Notes: a model not told the origin generated them from the letters alone. DNA of 64,000 bases from Luedemannella flava (GCF_039528515.1 NZ_BAAALT010000053.1:62001-126000), one strand, 5' to 3'; counted from the first letter of the stretch, positions 1-8,835 are shown. A program made the numbers and translations.

Positions 1-947
1 ACCTGGCAGGGCACGTCCCAGAGCCGGCCACCGGGGACGAACGAGGCGTGCGGGAGGGCGTCGACGTACTCGTGGATCCGGGCGCGGCGGACCTCCTTGA
101 CCTCCTTGAGCACCTCGAGGTTGATGCCCTTGTCGTCGTGGACGTAGCCGGAGGAGTCCGAGCACGCCACCACGGTGCCGCCGAGCTGGTGGACCTTCTC
201 GATCGCGTAGATGGCGACGTTGCCCGAGCCGGAGACCACCACCCGCTTGCCGTCGAAGCTGTCGCCGTCGGCGCGCAGCATCTCCTCGGCGAAGAACACC
301 GCGCCGTAGCCGGTGGCCTCCCGGCGCACCTGGGCGCCGCCGTAGCTGAGGCCCTTGCCGGTCAGCACCCCGGACTCGTACCGGTTGGTGATCCGCTTGT
401 ACTGCCCGAACAGGTAGCCGATCTCCCGACCGCCGACCCCGATGTCGCCGGCCGGCACGTCCGTGTACTCGCCGATGTGCCGGTACAGCTCGGTCATGAA
501 CGACTGGCAGAACCGCATGATCTCCCGCTCGGAGCGGCCCTTCGGATCGAAGTCCGACCCGCCCTTGCCGCCGCCGATGGGCATGCCGGTCAGGGCATTC
601 TTGAACAACTGTTCGAAGCCGAGGAACTTGATGATCCCCAGATAGACCGACGGGTGGAAGCGCAGGCCACCCTTGTACGGACCCAGGGCGCTGTTGAACT
701 CCACCCGGAAGCCGCGGTTGATGTGGACCTCGCCACGGTCGTCCTCCCACGGCACCCGGAAGATGATCTGCCGCTCAGGCTCGCAGATCCGCTCGATGAT
801 CTTCGCTTCGGCGTACTCGGGATGCTTCCTCAGCGCCGGCGCGACACTGTCGAGGACCTCCCGGACGGCCTGGTGGAACTCGTCCTCACCGGGGTTGCGC
901 CGCTTCACCGACGCGAAGATTGCCTCTAGCTTGTCCTGTACCGACAT
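1..947 (-). CDS. gdhA: NADP-type glutamate dehydrogenase (3' end outside window)
   Basis: Catalyses reductive amination of 2-oxoglutarate to glutamate in the cytoplasm. The visible 315 residues carry the family landmarks: KGGLRFHPSV, the glycine-rich GGGKGGSDFDPKG segment with the catalytic lysine, the DIGVGGREIGY segment, and the start of the Rossmann domain (VVVSGSGNVAIYA). Hexameric GDHs are about 445 residues, so roughly 130 C-terminal residues lie beyond the left edge. The ATG start at 947 has AAGGAG about six bases upstream. Assignment is by recognised family motifs; NADP preference is inferred from the family subgroup and is not read directly from a cofactor residue. Confidence 0.95.
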   Translation of the reverse strand, partial: MSVQDKLEAIFASVKRRNPGEDEFHQAVREVLDSVAPALRKHPEYAEAKIIERICEPERQIIFRVPWEDDRGEVHINRGFRVEFNSALGPYKGGLRFHPSVYLGIIKFLGFEQLFKNALTGMPIGGGKGGSDFDPKGRSEREIMRFCQSFMTELYRHIGEYTDVPAGDIGVGGREIGYLFGQYKRITNRYESGVLTGKGLSYGGAQVRREATGYGAVFFAEEMLRADGDSFDGKRVVVSGSGNVAIYAIEKVHQLGGTVVACSDSSGYVHDDKGINLEVLKEVKEVRRARIHEYVDALPHASFVPGGRLWDVPCQ

Positions 948-1151
948 GTTGTGCTCCTTGATGTGCCACCCTGGCCGGTTTGAGGGCACGTCGGCGACCT
1001 GGGCGTGTTGAGCGGGAAGCCCCGGACGGGCAGGGGTCTTTTCGCGGACCCTATCCCGTGACGGCGCTCCGGCATGCGGGCAGTGTGCCATTTCCGCTGC
1101 TGGACGGTGGTGCCTGGCGAGGGCAGGTGTGCCGCACTTCTCATCCGGACG

Positions 1152-1856
1152 TCAGAGCGGGGTGCCGAAGTCCTGGGTCCAGTAGGGGCGGCCGCGAGCG
1201 GAGTAGATCAGGCCGACGCCGAGGTGCTTCAGCTTGCAGTTGAGGATGTTGGCGCGGTGTCCGCTGCTGTTCATCCACGTGTCCATCACCGAGGCCGGGC
1301 TGGACTGGCCGGCGGCGATGTTCTCGGCCGCCCGCGAGTAGCGGTAGCCGGCGTTGATGATCCGTTTGTCGAAGGTGACGCCCTCGGGGGTGGTGTGGTC
1401 GAAGTAGTTGCGCGACGCCATATCGGCGGAGTGCGCCCGGGCGGCCTTGGCCAGGCGGGAGTCCCTGGTCAGGCTCGCGCAGCCGACCTTGGCGCGCTCC
1501 TTGTTGACCAGGGTCAGCACCGTGCCCTCGAAGCCGGTGTTCCCGTCGAGGGCGGGTGGGGGCGCGGGCCTGGTGATCGTCTTCGCGGGCTTCAGCGTGG
1601 CCTGCGGCCTCGTGGGGGTCGGGGCCGCGGGCGGGCGGGTCGTGGGACTGACCGGCGGGCTGACGTCCGGCGTTGGCTCGGATGGGGCGGGGCTGCCCGT
1701 CGGCAGGGCCGACTCGTTGCCGGTGCTCGTGAGCGAGGGACCCCAGACCAGGGTGCCGACCAGCGACATGATGGCGAACGCGAGGAGTGTGCTGCCGCCG
1801 GCGGCGGCGACCTGGGCTGTCCGCAGTTGTCGATGGGCGGGTCGCGAAGGACGCAC
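1152..1856 (-). CDS. Secreted or membrane-anchored CAP (SCP/PR-1) domain protein
   Basis: 234 residues. A short basic N-terminus is followed by one hydrophobic segment (about residues 23-40, LLAFAIMSLVGTLVWG), which acts as a signal peptide or anchor. A Pro/Thr/Ser-rich linker runs from about 45 to 105. The rest is a CAP domain with the typical VNKERAKVGC, AHSADMASRNYFDHTTPEG, AENIAAG and WMNSSGHRANILN blocks, so it acts outside the cell. CAP proteins of this type are widespread in actinomycetes and their biochemical role is mostly unknown. The start taken is GTG at 1856; the ribosome binding site is weak, so a nearby start is possible. It lies upstream of gdhA on the same strand with about 200 bases between them. 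Confidence 0.85.
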   Translation of the reverse strand: MRPSRPAHRQLRTAQVAAAGGSTLLAFAIMSLVGTLVWGPSLTSTGNESALPTGSPAPSEPTPDVSPPVSPTTRPPAAPTPTRPQATLKPAKTITRPAPPPALDGNTGFEGTVLTLVNKERAKVGCASLTRDSRLAKAARAHSADMASRNYFDHTTPEGVTFDKRIINAGYRYSRAAENIAAGQSSPASVMDTWMNSSGHRANILNCKLKHLGVGLIYSARGRPYWTQDFGTPL

Positions 1857-1970
1857 CGGACGACCCTAGCAGCATCGACATGGATTTATCTAGTCTAATG
1901 GGGACATAAGTCCGGCGCGTCGGCGGGGTCGGTCCGGCGGCGTGGCGCGCGTCAGGCGGTCCGGGCCGGC

Positions 1971-1981
1971 TGTGCTAGGGT
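1971..1981 (+). promoter_or_regulatory. Candidate extended -10 promoter for the cold-shock gene
   Basis: TGTGCTAGGGT matches an extended -10 of actinobacterial housekeeping promoters (TG, one base, then a TAGGGT-like hexamer). A transcript from here would start near 1988 and carry a leader of about 160 bases before the cold-shock start codon. No clear -35 box is seen, so this is a weak prediction. Confidence 0.35.
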
Positions 1982-2023
1982 GGTGGAGTAATACGTTGCG
2001 GTGTGGTTTACCAGATGTCATGT

Positions 2024-2058
2024 AAGCGCCTGTGGTGTTTCGACTCAGGCGCTTTTTT
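2024..2058 (+). terminator. Hairpin plus U-tract in the cold-shock 5' leader (attenuator or terminator)
   Basis: AAGCGCCTG (2024-2032) pairs perfectly with CAGGCGCTT (2046-2054), leaving a 13-base loop, and is followed by T residues to 2058. That is a textbook intrinsic terminator shape, rare in such GC-rich DNA. It lies between the candidate promoter and the cold-shock start, so it may attenuate that transcript, or terminate something initiated upstream. Confidence 0.6.
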
Positions 2059-2146
2059 GCATTGCCGGTCTAACCGGACAGGGTGATCAAAGCGTGACGG
2101 GGAGCTCGCACGGTGCGTGCTCCGCAACCCCTGAAAGGGAGATGAC

Positions 2147-2350
2147 ATGGCTACCGGAGTTGTGAAGTGGTTCAACGCGGACAAGGGCTTCGGCTTCATC
2201 ACGCCCGATGGTGGCGGCCCCGACGTGTTCGCCCACTACTCGGCCATCCTGTCCAACGGCTTCCGTAGCCTGGACGAGAACCAGCACGTGGAGTTCGAGA
2301 TCACGCAGGGCGCCAAGGGCCCGCAGGCCCAGGACATCCGCGTCATCTGA
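2147..2350 (+). CDS. Cold-shock protein (CspA family)
   Basis: 67-residue single cold-shock domain, the usual length. It binds single-stranded RNA/DNA and acts as an RNA chaperone in the cytoplasm. The RNP-1-like GFGFI and RNP-2-like VFAHY motifs are intact, as is the KWFNADKG N-terminus. The ATG has AAAGGGAG a few bases upstream. It is monocistronic: a structured leader with a terminator-like hairpin precedes it and a strong GC hairpin follows immediately, so control is likely at the RNA level. Confidence 0.95.
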   Translation: MATGVVKWFNADKGFGFITPDGGGPDVFAHYSAILSNGFRSLDENQHVEFEITQGAKGPQAQDIRVI

Positions 2351-2359
2351 CGTCTTTTC

Positions 2360-2396
2360 CCACGCACCCGGCGCGCCCCGCGTGCCGGGTGCGTGG
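2360..2396 (+). terminator. GC-rich hairpin after the cold-shock gene
   Basis: A 13-bp perfect stem (CCACGCACCCGGC at 2360-2372 with its complement at 2384-2396) and an 11-base loop begins ten bases after the cold-shock stop codon. There is no T-tract, which is common for actinobacterial terminators. Confidence 0.65.
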
Positions 2397-2426
2397 CAGC
2401 CACCCCCGGGCGGGCACAATGGGCGG

Positions 2427-3293
2427 GTGGGGGAGATCCTCGTGGGGACCGCCTCGTGGACCGACAGGACGCTGCTCGACTCCGGCTGGTATCCGGAGTC
2501 GGCCGACACGCCTGAGCGGCGGCTCAACTACTACGCGCGGCAGTTCCCGCTCGTGGAGGTCGACGCCACCTACTACTCCCCGCCGGCGGAGCAGACCACC
2601 AGGCTGTGGGCGGCGCGTACCCCCGAGGATTTTGTCTTCAACATCAAGGCGTTCAGCCTGCTGACCGGGCATCCCACCAAGGTCTCCGCCCTCTACAAGG
2701 ACCTTCGGCCGGACACGGACAAGAAGAACGTCTACCCGGACGCGTTGACACCGCAGGCCTATGAGGACGTCTGGACCCGGTTCCTGTCCGCGCTGGACCC
2801 GCTCGTGGAGGCCGGCAAGCTGGGCGCCGTCCTGTTCCAGTTCCCGCCGTGGTTCACCATCAGGAAGGCCAACAAGGAGTACCTGGTCGAGGTCCGCGAC
2901 CGGTGCAGCCCGCTGCGGGTGGCGGTCGAGTTCCGCAACGCCACGTGGTTCGACGGGGACAACCGCGCGGAGACGATGGAGTTCCTGCGCCGCCATGAGC
3001 TTCCCTACGTCGTGGTCGACATGCCGCAGGGGCACCGGTCGTCGGTGCCCCCGGTGGTGGAGGCCACGTCGGACCTCGCCGTCGTCCGCTTCCATGGCCA
3101 CAGCGACAAATGGGACAGCCGCGACATCTACGAGCGGTTCGGCTATGAGTACAGCAAGCGCGAGCTGAAGGACTGGGCACCCAGGCTGCGCGAGCTCGCC
3201 GACGGCGTCGGCCGGACCCATGTGCTGATGAACAACTGCTACTCCGACTACGCGCAACGCAACGCGAGCACCCTCATCGACCTACTGAGCTGA
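2427..3293 (+). CDS. DUF72 (YecE-like) TIM-barrel protein
   Basis: 288 residues. Family blocks are clear: GTASWTDRTLLDSGWYP at the N-terminus, FVEV-like LVEVDATYY, the FNIKAFSLLTGHP block, LGAVLFQFPPWF, VAVEFRN, VVVDMPQG and the C-terminal LMNNCYSDYAQRNA. DUF72 proteins adopt a TIM-barrel fold and have no settled biochemical role. The start chosen is GTG at 2427 because family similarity begins directly after it; upstream sequence in this frame is the cold-shock gene in another frame. The 3' end overlaps the convergent AAA+ gene by 12 bases. Confidence 0.85.
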   Translation: MGEILVGTASWTDRTLLDSGWYPESADTPERRLNYYARQFPLVEVDATYYSPPAEQTTRLWAARTPEDFVFNIKAFSLLTGHPTKVSALYKDLRPDTDKKNVYPDALTPQAYEDVWTRFLSALDPLVEAGKLGAVLFQFPPWFTIRKANKEYLVEVRDRCSPLRVAVEFRNATWFDGDNRAETMEFLRRHELPYVVVDMPQGHRSSVPPVVEATSDLAVVRFHGHSDKWDSRDIYERFGYEYSKRELKDWAPRLRELADGVGRTHVLMNNCYSDYAQRNASTLIDLLS

Positions 3294-5723
3294 GGCCCCG
3301 CCGGGGATGTCCTGCGGCAGGAGGAGGCGGAGCTGCTCGGCGGTGGGGGCGGGGACGTCGGCGAGCCGTACCGCCTGCTGCTCCACCATCGCGTTGAACA
3401 GTTTCCGGGCGTGGCGTCCGTTGCCGAACGTGTGGTCCCGCGCGGCCGCGGTGAAGTGCTCCAGCAGCAACGGCTGCGTGTCAGGGCTGAGGTCATAGGC
3501 GTGCTCGGCCGCCAGCGACTCGGTGATGGCGAGCAGTTCCGCGGGCGAGTAGTCGGCGAACTCGATCGTCTTGGTGAACCGTGACGAGAGGCCCGGATTG
3601 GCGGCGAGGAAGTCGGACATCTCGTCGCGGTAGCCGGCGGCGATCACCACGACCTCCTCGCGCCGGTCCTCCATGAGCTTGACCAACGCGTCGATGGCCT
3701 CCTGCCCGAAGTCGGAGTTCGTCCCGAACGTGCGGGCGAGCGTGTACGCCTCGTCGATGAACAGGACGCCGCCGACAGCCCGCTCGAACGCCGCCGTGGT
3801 CTTGATCGCCGTACTGCCGAGATACTCCCCGACGAGGTCCGCCCGGGCGACCTCGACGACCTGGCCCTTGGCCAGCACGCCCAGGCCGGCGAGGAGCTGC
3901 CCGTAGAGCCGGGCGACGGTCGTCTTCCCGGTGCCGGGCGCGCCGGTGAACACGAGGTGGCGGCTGAGCGGCGGCGAGGGAAGGCCGGCCGCTCTGCGCT
4001 GTTGCCCGACGCGCAGCAGGTTGATCACGGAGCGCACCTCGCGCTTGACGGCGGCCAGACCGATCATCGCGTCCAGTTCCGACAGCAGCGCGTCCACCTG
4101 GGTGGACCCGGTCCGTGCCGCGCCGCCGTCTGCCTCCGCGCGCAGCCCTACGGGAGCCGCCTCGACGGAGGCGCCGGGCGCCGGGCGCGTCGTCACGGTG
4201 CGCCGGTCGGCACCCTGGACGGCGACCCCGGCGACGTCGGTGATGTCGCAGCCGTCGATGAGGACGGGGCGGTCGGTCTCGATGAGCACGCCGTCACCGC
4301 CGCAGCCGCTGATGGTGCAGGTCTGCAGCGTCAGGACCGACTCGTCACGGGCGTTGACGCCGGCGCGGTCAGGGCCGGTGACGCTCGTCCGGACCGCCTG
4401 GAGGCTCGCCTGCCCGCAGCCGTAGATGCCGACGCTCCCGCCCGTCACGACGACTTCGGACAGGTGCACCGACGCCGTCTCCGCCGCCGTCAGGCCGACG
4501 CCGCGGCTCGCCACCCGGACGGCCGACATGGTCAGTCGTCCGCCGCCGCCGGCGGCGCCGCCGGTGACCGTGGCGTCGCGCAGCTCGCCGCCCTCGATCC
4601 GCACGTTGGTGCCGGCCGGTCCCTCCATCACCACGCCGGCCTCACCGCCGGTGACCGTCAGGTCGGTGAAGACCGGATCGCCGCCGTCCACGCGTACGCC
4701 GTAGCGGGTGGGCCGGTCGACGCGCACCCCCGTGTAGCGTCCACTCGCGCCGCGTACCAGCACGGTGTCCTCGGCTCCGTCGCGCAGGGTCAGGTCGCGT
4801 ACGACCGGTGTCGCGTTCTCGAGGGCCGCGAACCCCGGCAGCCCCGCGCCGCTGACGGTGCACTCCTCGAACAGGCCGCGGGCGGCGCTGACATGGATGC
4901 CGTTCTTGGCGACCCGGTCGATCCGGCACCGGCGCACCACCGGGTCGGCGCCGCTCAACACGACGATGCCGCTGGCGGCGAGGTCACTGACGTCGCAGTC
5001 CTCGAACAGCCCGCGGGCGGCGCTCTCGACGCTGACGGCGGCCCCGCGCCCGTCGGACACCCGGCACCGGCGCACCACCGGCTCGGCGCGGGCGCTCGCG
5101 AAGAAGGCCGCCGTGCGGACGCCCGTGAACTGGCTGTCCTCGATCGTCCCGCGGCCGCCCTCGAACGCCTCGAAGCCGTACCCGACGTCGCGGACGACGC
5201 AGTGGCGCACGACCGGGTCGCTGTCGCGCTTGGACAGCACCGCGTACTCGCTCAGGTCCTGGAACGTGCAGTACTCGACGGTGCCGCGCGAGTCGATGAA
5301 CGCGACGCCGCGTCGCATGCCGCCGATGTGGCAGCGGTGCAGGTCGGCGTTGCCCCGCTCGACCAGGACGCCGGCCTCCGCCTGCCCGGTGACCGAACAC
5401 GACCGCAGGTCGAGCCGCGCGCGGAGCACCGACACCGCGGCGGGCGTGGCGGAGTCCCACGTGGTCAGCTGGAGACCGTCGAGTATGACGTGGCCGTCCT
5501 CGCAGTGCACCGCCGCGAAGGCGCCGCGCGTCTCCACCACGACCGTGCCGGCCCCCGAGGCGGCCTGCACGGTGAGACCCTTGGACCGTACGGCGATCTG
5601 CCCCTCGTACCGGCCTGGCTCCACCAGCACCAGCGCGCCGCTGGGGGCCTGGGAGACCGCCTCCGCGATCGTCCGGTGCGCGCCCCACCGGCTCTGGGAG
5701 ACGATCAACGTCGGCACGGCCAT
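3282..5723 (-). CDS. Right-handed beta-helix repeat protein fused to a CbxX/CfxQ-type AAA+ ATPase
   Basis: 813 residues. Residues about 20-500 form a right-handed parallel beta-helix built from repeated turns of the PVVRRC / GLFEDC / GIVV kind, as in carbohydrate-binding or pectate-lyase-like solenoids. Residues about 550-810 form a CbxX/CfxQ AAA+ domain with Walker A GAPGTGKTT near 593-600, Walker B GVLFIDEAYTL near 650-660 and the NPGLSSRF sensor region. Stand-alone AAA+ domains of this class include EccA of type VII secretion, but no ESX genes are visible here. Such fusions are common in actinomycetes and uncharacterised. It starts with ATG at 5723. It probably uses ATP to remodel a partner recognised by the solenoid; that is inference. 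Confidence 0.85.
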   Translation of the reverse strand: MAVPTLIVSQSRWGAHRTIAEAVSQAPSGALVLVEPGRYEGQIAVRSKGLTVQAASGAGTVVVETRGAFAAVHCEDGHVILDGLQLTTWDSATPAAVSVLRARLDLRSCSVTGQAEAGVLVERGNADLHRCHIGGMRRGVAFIDSRGTVEYCTFQDLSEYAVLSKRDSDPVVRHCVVRDVGYGFEAFEGGRGTIEDSQFTGVRTAAFFASARAEPVVRRCRVSDGRGAAVSVESAARGLFEDCDVSDLAASGIVVLSGADPVVRRCRIDRVAKNGIHVSAARGLFEECTVSGAGLPGFAALENATPVVRDLTLRDGAEDTVLVRGASGRYTGVRVDRPTRYGVRVDGGDPVFTDLTVTGGEAGVVMEGPAGTNVRIEGGELRDATVTGGAAGGGGRLTMSAVRVASRGVGLTAAETASVHLSEVVVTGGSVGIYGCGQASLQAVRTSVTGPDRAGVNARDESVLTLQTCTISGCGGDGVLIETDRPVLIDGCDITDVAGVAVQGADRRTVTTRPAPGASVEAAPVGLRAEADGGAARTGSTQVDALLSELDAMIGLAAVKREVRSVINLLRVGQQRRAAGLPSPPLSRHLVFTGAPGTGKTTVARLYGQLLAGLGVLAKGQVVEVARADLVGEYLGSTAIKTTAAFERAVGGVLFIDEAYTLARTFGTNSDFGQEAIDALVKLMEDRREEVVVIAAGYRDEMSDFLAANPGLSSRFTKTIEFADYSPAELLAITESLAAEHAYDLSPDTQPLLLEHFTAAARDHTFGNGRHARKLFNAMVEQQAVRLADVPAPTAEQLRLLLPQDIPGGASAQ

Positions 5724-5819
5724 CGTCGGTCAGCCTCCCACCCGCCCATGGACCTCACCCCGCGTGGCAGACCCGACGCGAAGCATATGTGCCCGAGGGG
5801 AGATCCGTGCGCCGGCGCG

Positions 5820-5921
5820 GGCGTGGGCGCCGGAGTGCGTCGGGCTCGTGACAACTGCGCCGAGGCCGCAGCTCCAGCCGCTCAGCGTGCCGGCCTCGAA
5901 TCCGGGGTTGGTTATGTTCGT
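5820..5921 (-). pseudogene. Relic of a carbohydrate-binding-type module
   Basis: In the 320-base gap between the AAA+ gene and the ligase, one minus-strand frame reads NITNPGFEAGTLSGW followed by VVTSPTHSGAHA. This matches the start of the beta-sandwich modules found in secreted actinobacterial chitinases and glycosidases (NPGFE, GW, HSG signature). Similarity stops abruptly on both sides, there is no signal peptide, and the frame continues into unrelated sequence. I read it as a remnant about 34 residues long. Identification rests on pattern memory only. Confidence 0.5.
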
Positions 5922-6043
5922 CGCGACGCTGGGGTCGTGCAGATGCAGCAGGCCCGGCCGGGAGAGCCGCTGCGGCGGGCCGACGGAATCACCGCGCCGA
6001 CCCTCCCCCATCGTGTCGGACCCGGGCGATAAATTCTCTGGCC

Positions 6044-8068
6044 ATGACCACCCCCATCGTCCCGTTCGCCGACCGCGCCGAGTTCGACGTCGCGGTCGCC
6101 ACCGCCCGCGAAGCCGCCACCGCCTACTACGACACGGCGGTCATGGTCATGCCCGATGCGGAATACGACGTGCTGTCCGACCGCATCCAGGCGACCCTCG
6201 CCCTCTACCCCGACTGGGACGATCAGGGCATCACCACCGCGGTCGCGGCCGGGGCGTCCGCGGGCGGCGACGTGGTCCACCCGACCCCCATGCTGTCCCT
6301 GGACAAGGTCAAGACCCGCGACGACCTGGCCGGGTTCGTCGGCCGACTCGCCGACCAGGCGGTCGTCGAGGTCAAGCTCGACGGCCTCGCGGTCCGTGCA
6401 CAGTACCGGGACGGCCGGCTCATCCTCGTGGCCACCCGCGGCGACGGCACCACCGGCGAGGACGTCACCGTCCAGGCGATGCGCGACGGCGGCATCGCCG
6501 GCATGCCGATCGACCTGGGTCAGCCGTTCACCGGCGAGGTGCGCGGCGAGGTCTACATGACCGACGCCGACTTCGTGACCGCGAACGCCAACCGGGTCGC
6601 CGCCGGCGGCAAGGCGTTCGTGAACTCCCGCAACGCCACCGCGGGCAGCCTGCGCGCCCAGACCGCCGTCGCGGCCACCCCGATGACCTTCGCCGCCTAC
6701 GAGATCACCGGCGAGGGGTCCGAAGAGCACACGGGGCACGCCAGCCGGATGACCTACGCGGCGACCCTCGGCTTCCTCACGGCGTACGACCTGACGCGCG
6801 AGGCGAGCAGTGGCGAGGTGGTCTCCGGCAACGTGGACGACGTTCTCGGCATCATCGACGCGATCGAGAAGGCCCGTCCCACGCTCGGCTACCAGATCGA
6901 CGGCGCGGTCATCAAGGCCGAGGCCGACGCGGCCCGCGACCGCCTCGGCATGGCCAGCCGCACGCCGTACTGGGCGACCGCGTTCAAGTACCCGCCGGAC
7001 ACCGGCTTCTCCGTGCTGCGGGCCATCGAGGTCAACGTGGGGCGCACCGGCCGGGCGTCGTTCCGCGCCGTGATCGACCCCGTGTTCGTGGGTGGTTCCA
7101 CCATCACATACGCGAGCCTGCACAACGCGCCCTGGATCGTCGAGCAGGGTCTCGCGATCGGCATGAAGGTCGCGGTCATCCGGGCCGGCGACGTCATCCC
7201 GCGGGTCACCGCCGCCGTCGGCGAGCAGCCCGAGGGCCTCACCGCGTGGGTGCCGCCCGTCGCCTGCCCGCAGTGCAACGAGGCGTGGGACACCAGCAGC
7301 CTGCTGTGGCGGTGCCACACCGCCTCGTGCGCGGCGGTGAACGCACTCGTCTACTGGTGCAGCCGCGAGGCCCTAGACGTCGAGCGCATCGGCGACTCGA
7401 TCTGTGAGGCGCTCGTCGAGCAGGGCCTCGCGACGACCGTCGCCGACCTCTACGAGCTGACCGTCGAGGACCTCGCGAACCTGCCCATGGGCACCACCTC
7501 CACCGGGTCGGTGCGGCGCCTTGGCCTGGCCAACGCGACCGAGATCGTCACCCAGCTCGAGGCGAGCAAGTCGCAGCCGCTCAACCGCGTCATCACGGGC
7601 CTCGGCATCCGGATGACCGGCCGGTCGGTCGGTCGTTGGCTCGCGGCCCGCTTCCGGTCCATGGCCGCGCTGCGCGCCGCGACCGTCGAGGAGATCGCCG
7701 AGATCGACAAGATGGGCCTGATCAAGGCGCAGGCCGTCGTGGACGGGCTGGTCGCCATGGCCCCCGTGATCGACCGGCTGGCCGCGCACGGTCTCACCAT
7801 GGAGGTCGTCGACGACGGCGGCGCCCGGCCCTGGGACGGCAGGAAGGTCGTGGTCAGCGGCACGGTGCCCGGGATGGGTCGCACCGAGGCCCAGGAGGCC
7901 GCGGCCCGCCTCGGCGCCACCGTCTCCAGTTCGGTCAGCAAGAACACCGACCTCCTGGTCGCGGGCGACGGCGCCGGCAGCAAACTGGCCAAGGCGCAGT
8001 CGCTCGGCGTCGAGGTCATGGCCGCGGAGGACTTCGCGGCCTTCTACGCGGCCACCTTTCCCGCGTGA
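6044..8068 (+). CDS. ligA: NAD-dependent DNA ligase (LigA family)
   Basis: 674 residues, the normal LigA length. It seals nicks in duplex DNA using NAD. Domain order: an Ia-like N-terminus with AEYDVL, an adenylation domain with the nucleotidyl lysine in VEVKLDG (Lys111) and the TRGDGTTGEDVT block, OB fold, a four-cysteine zinc site (CPQC plus two more cysteines near residue 420), helix-hairpin-helix repeats, and a C-terminal BRCT domain (KVVVSGTVPG to VAGDGAGSKL). The sequence is divergent compared with the essential actinobacterial LigA I recall, and it stands alone between unrelated genes, so it may be a second paralogue. No Shine-Dalgarno is visible; GATAAAT just upstream suggests a nearly leaderless transcript. 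Confidence 0.9.
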   Translation: MTTPIVPFADRAEFDVAVATAREAATAYYDTAVMVMPDAEYDVLSDRIQATLALYPDWDDQGITTAVAAGASAGGDVVHPTPMLSLDKVKTRDDLAGFVGRLADQAVVEVKLDGLAVRAQYRDGRLILVATRGDGTTGEDVTVQAMRDGGIAGMPIDLGQPFTGEVRGEVYMTDADFVTANANRVAAGGKAFVNSRNATAGSLRAQTAVAATPMTFAAYEITGEGSEEHTGHASRMTYAATLGFLTAYDLTREASSGEVVSGNVDDVLGIIDAIEKARPTLGYQIDGAVIKAEADAARDRLGMASRTPYWATAFKYPPDTGFSVLRAIEVNVGRTGRASFRAVIDPVFVGGSTITYASLHNAPWIVEQGLAIGMKVAVIRAGDVIPRVTAAVGEQPEGLTAWVPPVACPQCNEAWDTSSLLWRCHTASCAAVNALVYWCSREALDVERIGDSICEALVEQGLATTVADLYELTVEDLANLPMGTTSTGSVRRLGLANATEIVTQLEASKSQPLNRVITGLGIRMTGRSVGRWLAARFRSMAALRAATVEEIAEIDKMGLIKAQAVVDGLVAMAPVIDRLAAHGLTMEVVDDGGARPWDGRKVVVSGTVPGMGRTEAQEAAARLGATVSSSVSKNTDLLVAGDGAGSKLAKAQSLGVEVMAAEDFAAFYAATFPA

Positions 8069-8168
8069 CCGTTAGCATCCCACGCCGCTGAGCGACGTAC
8101 TGGGACAGGTATCGGGCAGTCGGGTCCACGGCTGCACTTTCCGGCTGGGCGGTGCACGGTCGTGCGCG

Positions 8169-8184
8169 ACATCGCGCGCGATGT
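8169..8184. promoter_or_regulatory. Perfect 16-bp palindrome upstream of the YbjN-like gene
   Basis: ACATCGCGCGCGATGT is self-complementary and lies about 36 bases before the start codon at 8220. It could be an operator or simply a GC-rich dyad. No other copy was noticed in the window. Confidence 0.3.
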
Positions 8185-8219
8185 GCCGTCGCACCCCCAG
8201 TCCGGAAGGCTCTACCGAT

Positions 8220-8609
8220 ATGGCGACATGGAACGACGTGGTCTCGTACGTCCGGGCCAACTACAAGGTCTCCGACGAAGGACCCAACAAGCTGAAGCTC
8301 GTCTTCGAGACCGAGGACCTGCGCACCCAGGTGGTCGTGCTCTGGCACCTGACCCTGAACAACACCGAGGAGTGGGTGCAGATCGAGTCGCCGTTCGGCG
8401 AGCTCGGCAACCTCAACCTGGCGCACGCCCTGCAGCAGGTCGCTGACAAGGTGTGCGGCGGCATCGGCCTGTTCGGCAACATGGTCACCTACCGGCACGC
8501 CGTGCCGCTGGACAACCTGAACATCAACGAGCTGGAGCGCCCGCTCGCCCTGGTCACTACCACGGCGGACCGCCTCGAGCGGGAGCTCACCGGCGGCGAC
8601 CAGTTCTGA
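8220..8609 (+). CDS. Small conserved YbjN/secretion-chaperone-fold protein
   Basis: 129 residues, acidic, with no signal peptide or membrane segment. The pattern (LVFETEDLRTQVVVLWHLTLNN, EEWVQIESPFGEL, a helix with ALQQVADKVCGGIGL, then RHAVPLDNLNINEL) resembles the YbjN / type III chaperone-like fold common in actinomycetes. Function unknown. GGAAGG lies ten bases before the ATG. It is flanked by a 16-bp palindrome upstream and a strong hairpin terminator downstream, so it is probably transcribed alone. Confidence 0.6.
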   Translation: MATWNDVVSYVRANYKVSDEGPNKLKLVFETEDLRTQVVVLWHLTLNNTEEWVQIESPFGELGNLNLAHALQQVADKVCGGIGLFGNMVTYRHAVPLDNLNINELERPLALVTTTADRLERELTGGDQF

Positions 8610-8617
8610 CCCGCGAA

Positions 8618-8649
8618 CGTCGCGCGGCCCCGACCGGGGCCGCGCGACG
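8618..8649 (+). terminator. Terminator hairpin after the YbjN-like gene
   Basis: A 14-bp perfect stem (left arm 8618-8631, right arm 8636-8649) with a four-base loop GACC starts nine bases after the stop codon at 8609. Confidence 0.8.
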
Positions 8650-8835
8650 CTACGTGGCGGCGTTCGTTCGTGGAGGGCTTGTCGCGGCGACGGGTCACTG
8701 TACGAATGCTGAAACGTTGTGGAACCCGTGCTGCACGTTTTGTGCAGTGCGGAACGTGACGTGACCTGAACTTTCTGCGGGCCCGGCAGGCGCGTGCGTC
8801 CTACGCTGGGTCGGTCGAGACACCGGGGAGGCGTC

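Noticed and set aside
3282..5723. Type VII secretion locus, from the EccA-like ATPase domain
   Set aside because: No EccB-E, EsxA/B or mycosin genes are nearby; the subtilase at 32380 is a secreted extracellular type and distant.
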